Positions 33,141-42,714 are shown, numbered from the stretch's first letter. The stretch: 64,000 bases of DNA from Arthrobacter oryzae (GCF_030718995.1 NZ_CP132204.1:3286001-3350000), one strand, 5' to 3'. Notes: a model not told the origin generated them from the sequence alone. Made by a program: numbers and translations.

Positions 33141-33593
33141 GTGACTGGACTCATCAATGTTGTTGGCGGAGCTGTTGTGGATTCCCTGAGTTCCCCTGCC
33201 CGGCTGCTGGTGGCGCGGAGGACTGCGCCGCCCCAGTTTGCCGGAATGTGGGAATTCCCGGGCGGGAAGGTGGAACCCTCGGAATCAGCCGAAGACGCCC
33301 TTCACCGGGAACTCCGGGAGGAGCTGGGAGTCGGGGTCCGGCTCGGCGCTGAACTGCCGGCGGAAACTGCCGCCGGCTGGCCCCTCAATGCGAAGGCGTC
33401 CATGCGTGTGTGGTTCGCCGAAATTGCCGAGGGTGATCCCCGGCCGCTGGAAGACCACGACGAGCTGCGCTGGATCACCCTGGCAGGAAGTGACGAAGCG
33501 CTCACCCTTCCCTGGATACCCGCTGACTTTCCGATTGTCCGGGCCCTGCTGGCAACTCTTGCCGGCCCTGTGTCGATTTCGCGGGATTCGTAA
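33141..33593 (+). CDS. NUDIX hydrolase, MutT-like (8-oxo-dGTP type)
   Basis: A 150-residue NUDIX protein. The complete NUDIX box G-x5-E-x7-REUxEExGU is in residues about 41-63 (GGKVEPSESAEDALHRELRE then ELGV). The preceding WEFPGGK segment is characteristic of MutT-type enzymes that clear 8-oxo-dGTP or act on related nucleotides. The GTG start is preceded by a -10 hexamer. A role in oxidative damage avoidance is inferred from the family only. Confidence 0.87.
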   Translation: MTGLINVVGGAVVDSLSSPARLLVARRTAPPQFAGMWEFPGGKVEPSESAEDALHRELREELGVGVRLGAELPAETAAGWPLNAKASMRVWFAEIAEGDPRPLEDHDELRWITLAGSDEALTLPWIPADFPIVRALLATLAGPVSISRDS

Positions 33594-33633
33594 CGGAAGC
33601 GGAGCCCTTTAATGCCTCGGTTTATCGCGTCGG

Positions 33634-34773
33634 TCAGAACAGCGTGGGCTGCGCGGACTCCACGCCCCGGCCGCTTCCCGGGCCGGTTCGTGCAGCCGGG
33701 ATGCTGCCGGCCGGGTACTGCGCTTCCTCGTCCCTCGGATCCCCGGCCAGGTCCCGGTGGCTGAACCCGTGCGAACCGGAAAAACCATGCCGTGACTTGA
33801 AGTAGCGGATCCGTCCCGCGAGCCACTGGCGATACTCCTTGGACGCGTACGACCCCGTGCCGTACAGCCGGCGATAGCGGCCGGCCAGCTCAGGGCGTCG
33901 GGCGGCAATCCACTGCATGAACCATTCGCGCGTGCCGGGCTTCAGGTACAGGGCCCCTGCCGTGACACCTGTTGCGCCGGCCGCAGCCAACGAGCCAAAC
34001 AGGGAGTCCAGCGCTTCGTCGCTGTCGGAGAGCCACGGCAGGATGGGCATGGCCATCACGCCGCAGGGAAGGCCCGCATCGCGAAGCCTCGAGACGAGCT
34101 TGAGCCGCGCCCTGGGACCCGGCGTGCCCGGCTCGATTGCTTCAGATAGCTGTTCGTCGGTCATGGCCAGCGAAATTCCGATGCCCACGGGAATCTGCGT
34201 CGCCGCGTGCTTGAGCAGCGGAATATCCCTGGCCAGGAGCGTCCCCTTGGTGAGGATGGACAGCGGTGTTCCTGAATCGGCAAGCGCGCGGATGATGCCG
34301 GGCATCAGCTGGTAGCGGCCTTCTGCGCGCTGATACGGATCCGTGTTGGTGCCCAGCGCAACGTGGTGGTGGCCCCACGAAGGCTTCGCCAGCTCCTTCC
34401 TCAGGACTTCGGCGGCATTGATTTTGACGACGACCTGGCTGTCAAAGTCCAGGCCGGCATCAAAGTCCAGGTAGGTGTGGCTTTTGCGGGCGAAGCAGTA
34501 GACGCAGGCGTGGCTGCAACCGCGATACGGATTGACAGTCCATTCGAACGGCATGCGCGAACCGGCGGCCACTTTGTTGAGCACTGACTTGGCGGTGACC
34601 TCGTGGAAAGTGACCCCCGCAAATTCGGGGGTTGAAACGGAACGCACCAGCCCGGCCAGGGGCAGCAAGGCGTCAACAGCCGGGGCGGCGGTCCGCGCGT
34701 TGCCTGCGGCGTCCTCGGCGCTGTCCGGCTTCGGCCCCTGCGCCGGCCGTAGTGCTTGTGCATCCCATCTCAT
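33634..34773 (-). CDS. Rv2578c-family radical SAM protein
   Basis: A 379-residue radical SAM protein with the cluster motif CSHACVYC (C-x3-C-x2-C, about residues 90-97) inside NPYRGCSHACVYCFARKSHTYLDF. ALGTNTDPYQRAEGRYQLMPGII and SILTKGTLLARDIPLLK match mycobacterial Rv2578c and the wider SPL/ELP3-like group. The protein ends QPTLF. Its function is unknown; relatives include spore photoproduct lyase. ATG 34773 (MRWDAQAL) fits the family start; ATG 34782 (MVPMRW) fits a leaderless transcript behind TATATC. A candidate LexA box lies directly upstream. Confidence 0.87.
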   Translation of the reverse strand: MRWDAQALRPAQGPKPDSAEDAAGNARTAAPAVDALLPLAGLVRSVSTPEFAGVTFHEVTAKSVLNKVAAGSRMPFEWTVNPYRGCSHACVYCFARKSHTYLDFDAGLDFDSQVVVKINAAEVLRKELAKPSWGHHHVALGTNTDPYQRAEGRYQLMPGIIRALADSGTPLSILTKGTLLARDIPLLKHAATQIPVGIGISLAMTDEQLSEAIEPGTPGPRARLKLVSRLRDAGLPCGVMAMPILPWLSDSDEALDSLFGSLAAAGATGVTAGALYLKPGTREWFMQWIAARRPELAGRYRRLYGTGSYASKEYRQWLAGRIRYFKSRHGFSGSHGFSHRDLAGDPRDEEAQYPAGSIPAARTGPGSGRGVESAQPTLF

Positions 34774-34780
34774 GGGTACC

Positions 34781-34800
34781 ATTCGAAGATATATTCGAAT
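34781..34800. promoter_or_regulatory. Candidate LexA box upstream of the radical SAM gene
   Basis: ATTCGAAGATATATTCGAAT has perfect 7-bp arms (ATTCGAA/TTCGAAT) around GATATA. The inner 16 bases match TCGAAC-N4-GTTCGA except for the two inner bases. It contains the possible -10 TATATC on the minus strand. Confidence 0.55.
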
Positions 34801-34863
34801 CAATGTCAAGGTCCAGCAGCCGCAACCGTCGCAGCAGGGCGGTGTCGCAGCAGTGCCGGTTGC

Positions 34864-34869
34864 TAGGCT
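34864..34869 (+). promoter_or_regulatory. -10 element of pcp (leaderless start)
   Basis: TAGGCT ends 6 nt before the ATG at 34876. Confidence 0.45.
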
Positions 34870-34875
34870 GGGGCC

Positions 34876-35532
34876 ATGATCCTGCTCACCGGGTTTGAAC
34901 CGTTCGGCGGCGAAACCATCAACCCGTCCTGGACTGCCGCGGAGGCGGCTTGCCGTGTCCTGCAGGCGGAGGGCCACGCCGTCGCCGCCGTGCAACTGCC
35001 ATGCGTGTTCAAGCAGTCCATCACGGTGCTCGAGGATGCGCTGCGGGACCACCGTCCGGAGCTGGTGATCTGTGTGGGCCAGGCCGGAGGGCGGCCGCGG
35101 ATCTCCCTGGAACGGGTCGCCATCAACTGCGACGACGCCCGCATCCCGGACAACGCCGGAAACTGTCCCGTGGACCAGGAAGTTGTCCCCGGCGGGCCGG
35201 CGGCCTACTTCAGCTCATTACCGGTGAAGGCAGCGCTCGCAGCGCTGCGCAGTGCCGGCATACCGGCCGAGGTCTCCCAAAGCGCCGGCACCTACGTCTG
35301 CAACCACGTTTTTTATGCGCTGATGCACGCACTGGATGCCAGTCCGGACGCCGGCTCTCCGCCCGTCCGCGGGGGCTTCGTCCATGTCCCCTACGAGACG
35401 CAGCAGGTGCCCCGGGGCAGCGGCACCCCGTCGCTGCCCGCCGCCGTGATGGCCGAGGCGCTCGCCGTCGTCGTCCGTACCGCACTGGTGACCGCCGCGG
35501 ACCTCAAGCTTTCCGCCGGGGCCGTCCACTAG
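34876..35532 (+). CDS. pcp: Pyroglutamyl-peptidase I
   Basis: A C15 cysteine peptidase that removes N-terminal pyroglutamate from peptides. The 218-residue protein begins MILLTGFEPFGG, a family signature. The catalytic triad is visible as Glu in GRPRISLERVAIN (about residue 79), Cys in GTYVCNHVFY (about 144) and His in GGFVHVPY (about 171). The -10 hexamer is 6 nt upstream. It is divergent from the radical SAM gene across about 100 bp holding the candidate SOS box. Confidence 0.94.
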   Translation: MILLTGFEPFGGETINPSWTAAEAACRVLQAEGHAVAAVQLPCVFKQSITVLEDALRDHRPELVICVGQAGGRPRISLERVAINCDDARIPDNAGNCPVDQEVVPGGPAAYFSSLPVKAALAALRSAGIPAEVSQSAGTYVCNHVFYALMHALDASPDAGSPPVRGGFVHVPYETQQVPRGSGTPSLPAAVMAEALAVVVRTALVTAADLKLSAGAVH

Positions 35533-35553
35533 CGGCTCCTGCCGCGGGGCGGG

Positions 35554-36189
35554 TCAGCGAAGCTCCCAAACGACCTCCACCGTCGCCGACACGCTGGACT
35601 GGCCCGCCTCGATCCCCACGGAGTCCACGGCCATGGCCCGCTGCATTTTCGCCACCGGGATCGGCCCCGACGGCCCGGGCTGCTGTGTCACGGACACCAC
35701 CGGGCCGAGTTCGGTGCCCGCCAGCGACGCGAACTGCGTGGCGGTGGCCAGGGCGTCCTGCCAGGCGGCTTCGCGTGCCTGCGCCGTAACGCCGGCCGGG
35801 TCTGCGAAGCCGAGGTCCAGCCCGTTCAGCCTGACGTCGTTGCCGCCCGCGGCCACCGCGCCTGCAATGACCTCCGAGGAGCCGGCAACATCCCGCAACC
35901 GGACGGACAGGATGCTTGAGGCAACGTACCCCGTCACGGTCTGGCCCTGCCCCTCCTTCCACACCACATCCGCGCGGACGTTGAGTCCGGACGTGCTGAT
36001 GTCCTGGTCGCCCACGCCGTGCCCCCGCAGCACCACGGAAATTCCGGCCGAAGCCTGCCCGGCGGCCGCATAGGCCGCCCCCACATCCTCCCGGCGGCAT
36101 TCCACGCCGATCGAGACGGTGAGTAAATCGGGTACTGCTTCGGCAGTCCCCGAGCCGGTTACGGTGACGGTCCTGGCGGTTTCGGTCAT
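35554..36189 (-). CDS. SIMPL-domain (DUF541) protein
   Basis: A 211-residue protein filled by a SIMPL domain: VTVTGSGTAEAVPDLLTVSIGV (about 8-29), DISTSGLNVRADVVW (about 62-76) and GYVASSILSVRLRD (about 84-97). Such proteins are usually periplasmic or lipoproteins, but no signal peptide is seen, so this one is probably cytoplasmic. The function is unknown. ATG 36189 follows GAGG with 7-nt spacing; an upstream in-frame ATG (MELRHDM) overlaps the previous gene. It starts 1 nt after the stop of the HExxH gene, indicating an operon. Confidence 0.85.
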   Translation of the reverse strand: MTETARTVTVTGSGTAEAVPDLLTVSIGVECRREDVGAAYAAAGQASAGISVVLRGHGVGDQDISTSGLNVRADVVWKEGQGQTVTGYVASSILSVRLRDVAGSSEVIAGAVAAGGNDVRLNGLDLGFADPAGVTAQAREAAWQDALATATQFASLAGTELGPVVSVTQQPGPSGPIPVAKMQRAMAVDSVGIEAGQSSVSATVEVVWELR

Positions 36190-36190
36190 G

Positions 36191-36667
36191 TCATGCCTCA
36201 ATTCCATCGCGGGCGTTCTTGCCGGCGGGGCGCCGGCGCTTGCGGCGGGGCCCCGGATCCATAGGGTGCCTGTCCACGTAGCCGCCGGCCTCCAGCCCTG
36301 CCAGGCGTTCAAAAACGTTGGCGGACCCCGGGTTTCCCGTCCGGAGCTGCGACCACCCCGCCGCGAGGAAGTACAGCGGCAGGAACGGCAGGCCAAGGCA
36401 CCAGGCATACTGGCTGCTGTGCTGTTCCTCATGCCGCAGCAGCGCCGGATTGGCGAGTGCCTCCGCGGGCGCGGCACGGAAGAGCACGACATTCCCCACG
36501 GTGAACGCCTGGGCGAAGGGGAGGTGCCAGCGGTAGCCGGTGGCGATCATAAGGCCTCGCGGACCGGTGTGCACGGCGGTCCGGGCACACTTGGCCAGCA
36601 GCAGGCCCAGGAGCGTCGTTGCATTCAGCACATTGGCGATTTGCCGCACCCGCTGTCCGGAGGTCAT
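36191..36667 (-). CDS. Uncharacterised protein with HExxH motif and membrane helix
   Basis: A 158-residue protein I cannot assign to a named family with confidence. Residues 79-83 read HEEQH, a zinc-metalloprotease-type HExxH, in LLRHEEQHSSQYAWCLGLPF; a hydrophobic helix follows directly (GLPFLPLYFLAAGW). There is a second hydrophobic stretch near residues 13-26, and the C-terminus is strongly basic (PGPRRKRRRPAGKN). Similar actinobacterial proteins are annotated hypothetical or, oddly, as Fe-S oxidoreductase, without a cysteine cluster. It precedes the SIMPL gene in the same operon. Confidence 0.68.
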   Translation of the reverse strand: MTSGQRVRQIANVLNATTLLGLLLAKCARTAVHTGPRGLMIATGYRWHLPFAQAFTVGNVVLFRAAPAEALANPALLRHEEQHSSQYAWCLGLPFLPLYFLAAGWSQLRTGNPGSANVFERLAGLEAGGYVDRHPMDPGPRRKRRRPAGKNARDGIEA

Positions 36668-36899
36668 GAGGCCATGGTAGTCACACGGGGCAGTTGTGGC
36701 GCGTCCGGCGGGGCGCCTTCAACTAGACTGGGGGAGAGTGCCCGCCGGACGAAATCCGGCGAGCCCTGCCCTTTGTCACTCCGCGCGGCCCGCAAACGGC
36801 TGCGTGGAAGACAAGCCAGTGACGGACACGCTGCCGGTGGACCCGGATGCAGCAGGACAGTTCGCTGGCGATAACCCGACTCGTAGCTAAGAACAGTAG
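36668..36899 (+). promoter_or_regulatory. pheS promoter and leader
   Basis: TAGACT (36724-36729) is a likely -10 and would give a leader of about 165 nt. A hairpin CGCCGGA/TCCGGCG with a CGAAA loop lies at 36743-36761. A 23-codon ORF (36819-36890) has only one Phe codon, so Phe-codon attenuation is unlikely, and no T-box features were found. Confidence 0.4.
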
Positions 36900-37961
<1,062 letters not shown>

Positions 37962-37963
37962 CA

Positions 37964-40507
37964 GTGCGTATCCCACTTTCCTGGCTGCGTGAATTCGCGC
38001 AGGTACCGGCCGGAGCGACGGCCGAAGACGTCATGGCAGAACTGGTCAAGGTCGGTTTTGAAGAAGAAGCGGTCCACCGCCCCACGGACGCGCTCCGCGG
38101 TCCCGTGGTAGTGGGCCAGGTGCTGAGCCTGGTCAAGGAGCCGCAGACCAACGGCAAGACCATCAACTGGTGCCAGGTCCGCGTGGTCCCCGAGGGCCAG
38201 GAACAGACCCTCACCGGTGACGGCATCGACCCTTCCGGTGTCCAGGGAATCATCTGCGGAGCCCACAACTTCGTGGAGGGCGACAAGGTGGTTGTCACCC
38301 TTCCAGGCGCCGTGCTTCCCGGAAACTTCCACATCTCCGCGCGAAAGACCTACGGCCACCTGTCCGCGGGTATGATCGCCTCGGTCCGTGAACTGGGCAT
38401 CGGCGAGGACCACGACGGCATCCTGGTGCTCTCACGGATCGGGCTGGATCCCGAAATCGGCACCGACGCTATGGAACTGCTCGGGCTCTACGACCAGGCC
38501 GCCGAAATCAACGTGACGCCGGACCGCGGCTACGCGTTCTCTATCCGCGGCGTAGCCCGCGAATACGCCCATGCCACCGGGACCACCTTCACGGATCCGG
38601 CGTCCAGGGTGCAGGCACCGGCCGAACTTTCCGGCGGCTACGGCGTCAAGCTCAACGACGACGCTCCCATCTACGGCAAGCCGGGGTGCGACCGTTTTGT
38701 GGCCCGCACCGTCCGCGGCGTCGACGCCACCAGGCCGACGCCCCCGTGGATGGTCTCGCGCCTCAGGCTGGCCGGCATCCGCTCCATCTCGCTGCCGGTG
38801 GACATCTCGAACTACGTCATGCTGGAACTCGGCCAGCCCACGCACTGCTACGACCTGGACAAGCTGTCCGGCGACATCGTGGTCCGGCGCGCGGTGGCAG
38901 GGGAGAAGATCACCACCCTTGACGACAAGGAGCGGAAGCTCGACGTCGAGGACCTCCTGATCACCGACAGCTCCGGCGCGATCGGCATCGCCGGCGTCAT
39001 GGGCGGTGCCGCCACGGAGGTGAGCGATTCGACGTCGAACGTCCTGGTTGAAGCTGCCCACTTCGATGAGGTGTCGATCGCACGGTCCCGCCGGCGGCAC
39101 AAGCTGCCGTCCGAAGCATCCAAGCGTTTTGAACGCGGCGTGGACTGGCAGGTCGCGGGCATAGCTGCGCAGCGTGTAGTGGACCTCCTGGTCGAGCTGG
39201 CCGGCGGCATTGCCGACGACGCCGGCACCGACGTCGGGACCGCACCGGACGCCGTCACCATCGAACTGCCCGCGGCCTTCGCCGCCGCCCGGATCGGCAT
39301 CGATTTCACTGAAGAGCAGATCGTCACCTCGCTCGAGGACCTCGGTGCTGCCGTGGTGAAGAACGACGCCGGCTGGACGGTAACGGCCCCGAGCTGGCGG
39401 AACGACCTGGAAACCAAGGAAGACCTCTCCGAGGAGATCGCCCGGCTGGTGGGTTACGACCAGATTCCGGCGACTCTCCCCGTGGCGCCTCCCGGACGGG
39501 GGCTGACGCGCGTCCAGCAGCAGCGTCGCCGGCTGGTCCAGGCACTGGCCGATGCCGGGCTCACCGAGGTCCTGGCCTACCCGTTCGTCTCCAAGGCTGC
39601 CAACGACACCTTCGGCGTGGCGGAGCAGGGCGCTGAACGCAAGGCCGTGAAGCTGGCCAACCCGATCAGCGAGGAACAGGGCTTCCTGCGGACGTCCGTG
39701 CTTCCCGGCCTGATCGAGGTGGCCAAGCGGAACCACTCGCGCGGCTTCCGCGACCTGGCCGTCTTCGAAGCCGGATTGGTGTTCCTGCCGGGTGACACCG
39801 TGGGCACGCCGTCCATCCCGCCGCTCGGAGTCAAGCCCTCCGATGAGCTGCTGGATGCCCTGTACGACGGCGTTCCGGACCAGCCGCTGCACATCGCTGC
39901 AGTCCTGACGGGCCACGATTCCCCGGCGGCCGCGTCGCACACGCCCCGCGCCTGGGACTGGGCCGACGCCGTGGACGTCGCCCGCCTGGCCGGCGACGTC
40001 CTGGGAGTGGAGATCGTGGTCAGCCAGGGCCACCACCAGGCCTTCCACCCGGGACGCACCGCCCGGCTGGCACTGCGTTCCGGCGACGTGATCGGCTACG
40101 CCGGCGAGCTGCACCCCAAGCTGCTGGCATCGCACGACATGCCCGCACGCTCGGTGGCGGTTGAGCTCAACGCGGACACCCTCTTCGACGCCGCCGCGGA
40201 CGTCATCGTGGCCAGGCACATTTCCGGCTTCCCGGTGGCCACCCAGGATGTGGCACTGGTGGTTCCGCAGGAAATCCCTGCCGACGACGTCCTGGCCGCC
40301 CTCCGCGAGGGCGCCGGCGAGCTGCTGGAAGACGTGGCGTTGTTTGACGTGTACGCCGGCAAGGGCATCGAGGAGGGCAAGAAGTCGCTGGCTTTCGGCC
40401 TCCGCTTCCGTGCCGCCGACAGGACGCTCACGGCCGACGAGGCGTCTGCCGCACGCGAAAGCGCCGTCGCCTGTGCCGCCGAGCGCTTCGGAGCCGTCCA
40501 GCGGTGA
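37964..40507 (+). CDS. pheT: Phenylalanine--tRNA ligase beta subunit
   Basis: The tRNA-binding and editing subunit, 847 residues. It begins with the EMAP/tRNA-binding domain (about 40-160, VVGQVLSLVKEP, HISARKTYGHLSAGMIAS), followed by B3/B4 editing (GIRSISLPVDISNYVMLELGQPTHCYD), the B5 domain (about 410-480) and a C-terminal anticodon-fold domain (ISGFPVATQDVALVVPQEIP). GTG 37964 is chosen by homology (MRIPLSWLREF). The longer frame from 37772 is a shadow of pheS. Confidence 0.97.
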   Translation: MRIPLSWLREFAQVPAGATAEDVMAELVKVGFEEEAVHRPTDALRGPVVVGQVLSLVKEPQTNGKTINWCQVRVVPEGQEQTLTGDGIDPSGVQGIICGAHNFVEGDKVVVTLPGAVLPGNFHISARKTYGHLSAGMIASVRELGIGEDHDGILVLSRIGLDPEIGTDAMELLGLYDQAAEINVTPDRGYAFSIRGVAREYAHATGTTFTDPASRVQAPAELSGGYGVKLNDDAPIYGKPGCDRFVARTVRGVDATRPTPPWMVSRLRLAGIRSISLPVDISNYVMLELGQPTHCYDLDKLSGDIVVRRAVAGEKITTLDDKERKLDVEDLLITDSSGAIGIAGVMGGAATEVSDSTSNVLVEAAHFDEVSIARSRRRHKLPSEASKRFERGVDWQVAGIAAQRVVDLLVELAGGIADDAGTDVGTAPDAVTIELPAAFAAARIGIDFTEEQIVTSLEDLGAAVVKNDAGWTVTAPSWRNDLETKEDLSEEIARLVGYDQIPATLPVAPPGRGLTRVQQQRRRLVQALADAGLTEVLAYPFVSKAANDTFGVAEQGAERKAVKLANPISEEQGFLRTSVLPGLIEVAKRNHSRGFRDLAVFEAGLVFLPGDTVGTPSIPPLGVKPSDELLDALYDGVPDQPLHIAAVLTGHDSPAAASHTPRAWDWADAVDVARLAGDVLGVEIVVSQGHHQAFHPGRTARLALRSGDVIGYAGELHPKLLASHDMPARSVAVELNADTLFDAAADVIVARHISGFPVATQDVALVVPQEIPADDVLAALREGAGELLEDVALFDVYAGKGIEEGKKSLAFGLRFRAADRTLTADEASAARESAVACAAERFGAVQR

Positions 40508-40514
40508 CCTAGAA

Positions 40515-40538
40515 CAGCGGTGGCGGAGTTCACCGCTG
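40515..40538 (+). terminator. 8-bp hairpin after pheT
   Basis: CAGCGGTG (40515-40522) pairs exactly with CACCGCTG (40531-40538), loop GCGGAGTT. It is 8 nt past the pheT stop and followed by a second, larger inverted repeat. Confidence 0.45.
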
Positions 40539-40555
40539 GCTCACGGAGCACCAGC

Positions 40556-40616
40556 ACGCGGAAGGGCGGGCCATGGCATCACAACTTGTTGTGCGTGCGT
40601 GCCCGCCCTTCCGCGT
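40556..40616 (+). promoter_or_regulatory. 16-bp inverted repeat enclosing the start of the phosphopantetheinyl transferase gene
   Basis: ACGCGGAAGGGCGGGC (40556-40571) is matched perfectly by its reverse complement at 40601-40616. The only Shine-Dalgarno-like sequence (GGAAGG, 40560-40565) is inside the left arm and the ATG (40573) is 1 nt beyond it. The loop holds ACAAC-TT-GTTGT (40581-40592), a second small stem. In RNA this would hide the ribosome binding site; it could also end pheST transcription. Confidence 0.65.
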
Positions 40617-41253
40617 ACGCGGACAGGATTCAACCGAGGCAGTGGCCGGCCTGGAACGGAGTGCCCGCCGGCTCCTGGACGGGGCCGAACTGGAGCGCGC
40701 CCGTGGCATGGTGCAGCCAGCGCGTTCGGATTTCCTGGCCGGCCGGATTGCCCAGCGACTCTTCGCGGCGGAGCTGCTCGGGGTGCGCGCGGAGGACCTG
40801 GCCGCCAGCTACACCTGTCCGCAGTGCGGCAGCGGGGCGGCGATCTCCCATGGCACGCCGGGCTACACCCGGGCAGGGGCGCCGGTGCCCCTTCTGCTGA
40901 GCCTGTCCCGGGCCGCCGGCTGGACCCTGCTGGCGGCCGTGCTTCAACCGGCACCGAAGCAGCGGCTGGGTGTTGATGCCGAGGACCCGCAGCTGATGGA
41001 ATTTGACGGCTTCGACGCGGTGGCGCTGACACCGGCGGAGCGGCAGGCCCTGGCCCCGCTGACCGGGAGCGCCCTGCTGCGAGAGCGAGCCCGGCTGTGG
41101 GCGCGGAAGGAAGCCTTCCTGAAGATGACCGGGGAGGGGCTGAGGCGTGCGCCGCAGACCTTGGACGTGCTTGACCGGCACGGCGTCAGGGACCTCGGAC
41201 CCGCCGAGTCAGGGCTGCCGGGCCATCTGGCCGCCGCCGTCGCATTCGGCTGA
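40573..41253 (+). CDS. 4'-phosphopantetheinyl transferase, Sfp superfamily
   Basis: Transfers phosphopantetheine from CoA to a serine of carrier proteins. The 226-residue protein shows the two magnesium/CoA motifs: LGVDAEDPQ (G-V-D-x-E, about 135-143) and WARKEAFLKMTGEGL (W-x3-KEA-x2-K, about 176-190). An unusual CPQCGSG (about 83-89) in the middle resembles half a zinc knuckle. The start ATG lies in a large inverted repeat. The nearest carrier domain is in the peptide synthetase at 42.7-46.7 kb, its probable substrate. It converges with the M1 peptidase gene. Confidence 0.88.
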   Translation: MASQLVVRACPPFRVRGQDSTEAVAGLERSARRLLDGAELERARGMVQPARSDFLAGRIAQRLFAAELLGVRAEDLAASYTCPQCGSGAAISHGTPGYTRAGAPVPLLLSLSRAAGWTLLAAVLQPAPKQRLGVDAEDPQLMEFDGFDAVALTPAERQALAPLTGSALLRERARLWARKEAFLKMTGEGLRRAPQTLDVLDRHGVRDLGPAESGLPGHLAAAVAFG

Positions 41254-41294
41254 CGACGGCGCCCGTGCCGACGCGCTACCGGACGGGCAGTTCG

Positions 41295-42677
41295 CTACCG
41301 GACGGGCAGGGCCGGCAGCGCCTCTTCGAACAGCCAGGGATGGAGCAGCGCTTCTGAATCGATGCCCGCCACGCGGTCGGCGGTCTGGATAAAAGCGGCA
41401 GTGGACACGGATCCATGGTGGTTGCTGGCGGCCCAGTCGTGCAGCAGCGCAAAAAAAGCGAGGTCGCCGCACCGGATCCGGAGTGCGTGCAGCGCCAGGG
41501 CCCCGCGCTTGTACACACGGTCATCGAACATCAGCTCGGGTCCGGGGTCCCCGACGACAATGTCCTTGCCCAGGGCCGCAAGCTTCCGCCAGGCGGCCGC
41601 TGCCCGGTCCGCAACGCTCATGACGCCCGCCGACTCGGACCAGATCCACTCCGCATAGCACGCGAATCCCTCATGAAGCCAGATGTCGCTCCAGGCAGCA
41701 ACGGTCAAGGAATTGCCGAACCACTGGTGCGACAGCTCGTGTGCGATCAGCCGCTGCGATTCCCAGCCTGTATCCAGGTGGTTGGGCCCGAAGATGGACA
41801 GGGTCTGGGCTTCGAGCGGAATTTCGAGCTCGTCCTCCGCCACCACCACGGTGTACTCCTGGAAGGGATAGGGGCCGAAGCTCTTGACAAAGGTCTGCAT
41901 CATTTCCGGCTGGCGGGCCAGGCCCCGGCGTGCCTCGTCGGCCAGGTTTGCCGGCACTGCGACGTGCTGGGGGACGCTGCCGGGAATCCCGGTGGTATCC
42001 AGGGTCAGGACGTCGTACCGGCCGATTTGGACGGTGGCGAGATACGTCGCCATCGGCTCGGCCTGCTCGTACGTCCAGGTTTCCCGGCTGGAGCCGGTTT
42101 TACGGGAGATCAGCAGGCCGTTGCAGACCGCCCGGTAGTTGGTGTCCGTGGTGACGGCGATGCGGTAGCTGGCCTTGTGCTGCGGATGGTCGTTGCAGGG
42201 AAACCACGAGGCGGCACCGTTGGGCTGGCCCGCCACCAGGACGCCGTCGGTCAGCTCCTCCCAGCCCACCTCGCCCCAGAGGCCACGCCGGGGAGAAGGG
42301 TTCCCCTCATACCGGATGTCCAGCACGAAACGGTCGCCCGGCAGCAGCGCCGCATCCGGGACGACCACCAGCTGCTCGGCCCGCTGGCTGAATCTCCGCA
42401 CCCTTCTGCCGTTCAGGGAGATTTTGACGGCACGCAGTCCCGTGAGGTCCAGGACAACGGCCGACGCCGGACGTTCCACCTCGGCGTGCAGGACGGCCCT
42501 GCCGTTGAGCTTGTTGCTGGCGAGTTTGTAGTCCAGGTCCAGCTCGTACCGTGTCACGCGGTAGGCATTCGTGCCGTGCCCGGGCACGTAGGGATCCGGT
42601 GGGTCCGATGGTTCGCCCGGCCGGCGCGTATCACCGGGGCTGGCTGGTGCTGCGAAACTCATAAACGGGGCTTTCAT
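41295..42677 (-). CDS. M1-family metallopeptidase
   Basis: A 460-residue zinc aminopeptidase of the short actinobacterial M1 type, with an N-terminal beta domain (about 35-225) and a gluzincin domain. The zinc site is HELSH at residues 313-317 with the third ligand Glu in LHEGFACYAEW about 18 residues on. The GAMEN exopeptidase motif is replaced by EIPLEAQTLSIFG, as often in this subgroup. No signal peptide is seen (begins MKAPFMSFAAPASPG), so it is probably cytoplasmic. It starts 37 nt after the peptide synthetase on the same strand, indicating an operon. Confidence 0.88.
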   Translation of the reverse strand: MKAPFMSFAAPASPGDTRRPGEPSDPPDPYVPGHGTNAYRVTRYELDLDYKLASNKLNGRAVLHAEVERPASAVVLDLTGLRAVKISLNGRRVRRFSQRAEQLVVVPDAALLPGDRFVLDIRYEGNPSPRRGLWGEVGWEELTDGVLVAGQPNGAASWFPCNDHPQHKASYRIAVTTDTNYRAVCNGLLISRKTGSSRETWTYEQAEPMATYLATVQIGRYDVLTLDTTGIPGSVPQHVAVPANLADEARRGLARQPEMMQTFVKSFGPYPFQEYTVVVAEDELEIPLEAQTLSIFGPNHLDTGWESQRLIAHELSHQWFGNSLTVAAWSDIWLHEGFACYAEWIWSESAGVMSVADRAAAAWRKLAALGKDIVVGDPGPELMFDDRVYKRGALALHALRIRCGDLAFFALLHDWAASNHHGSVSTAAFIQTADRVAGIDSEALLHPWLFEEALPALPVR

Positions 42678-42714
42678 GGTGAGCTGGTGGGACGGAGGTA
42701 CTGCCGTGCGGGTG

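Noticed and set aside
36819..36890. Phe leader peptide controlling pheST
   Set aside because: The 23-codon ORF contains a single Phe codon and no terminator/antiterminator pair was found around it.
36668..36899. T-box riboswitch ahead of pheS
   Set aside because: No T-box sequence (AGGGTGGNACCGCG-like) or specifier-loop arrangement is visible.
40840..41000. Zinc-finger domain in the phosphopantetheinyl transferase (CPQCGSG)
   Set aside because: Only one CxxC pair is present, with no second pair to complete a zinc site; it is noted as unusual.
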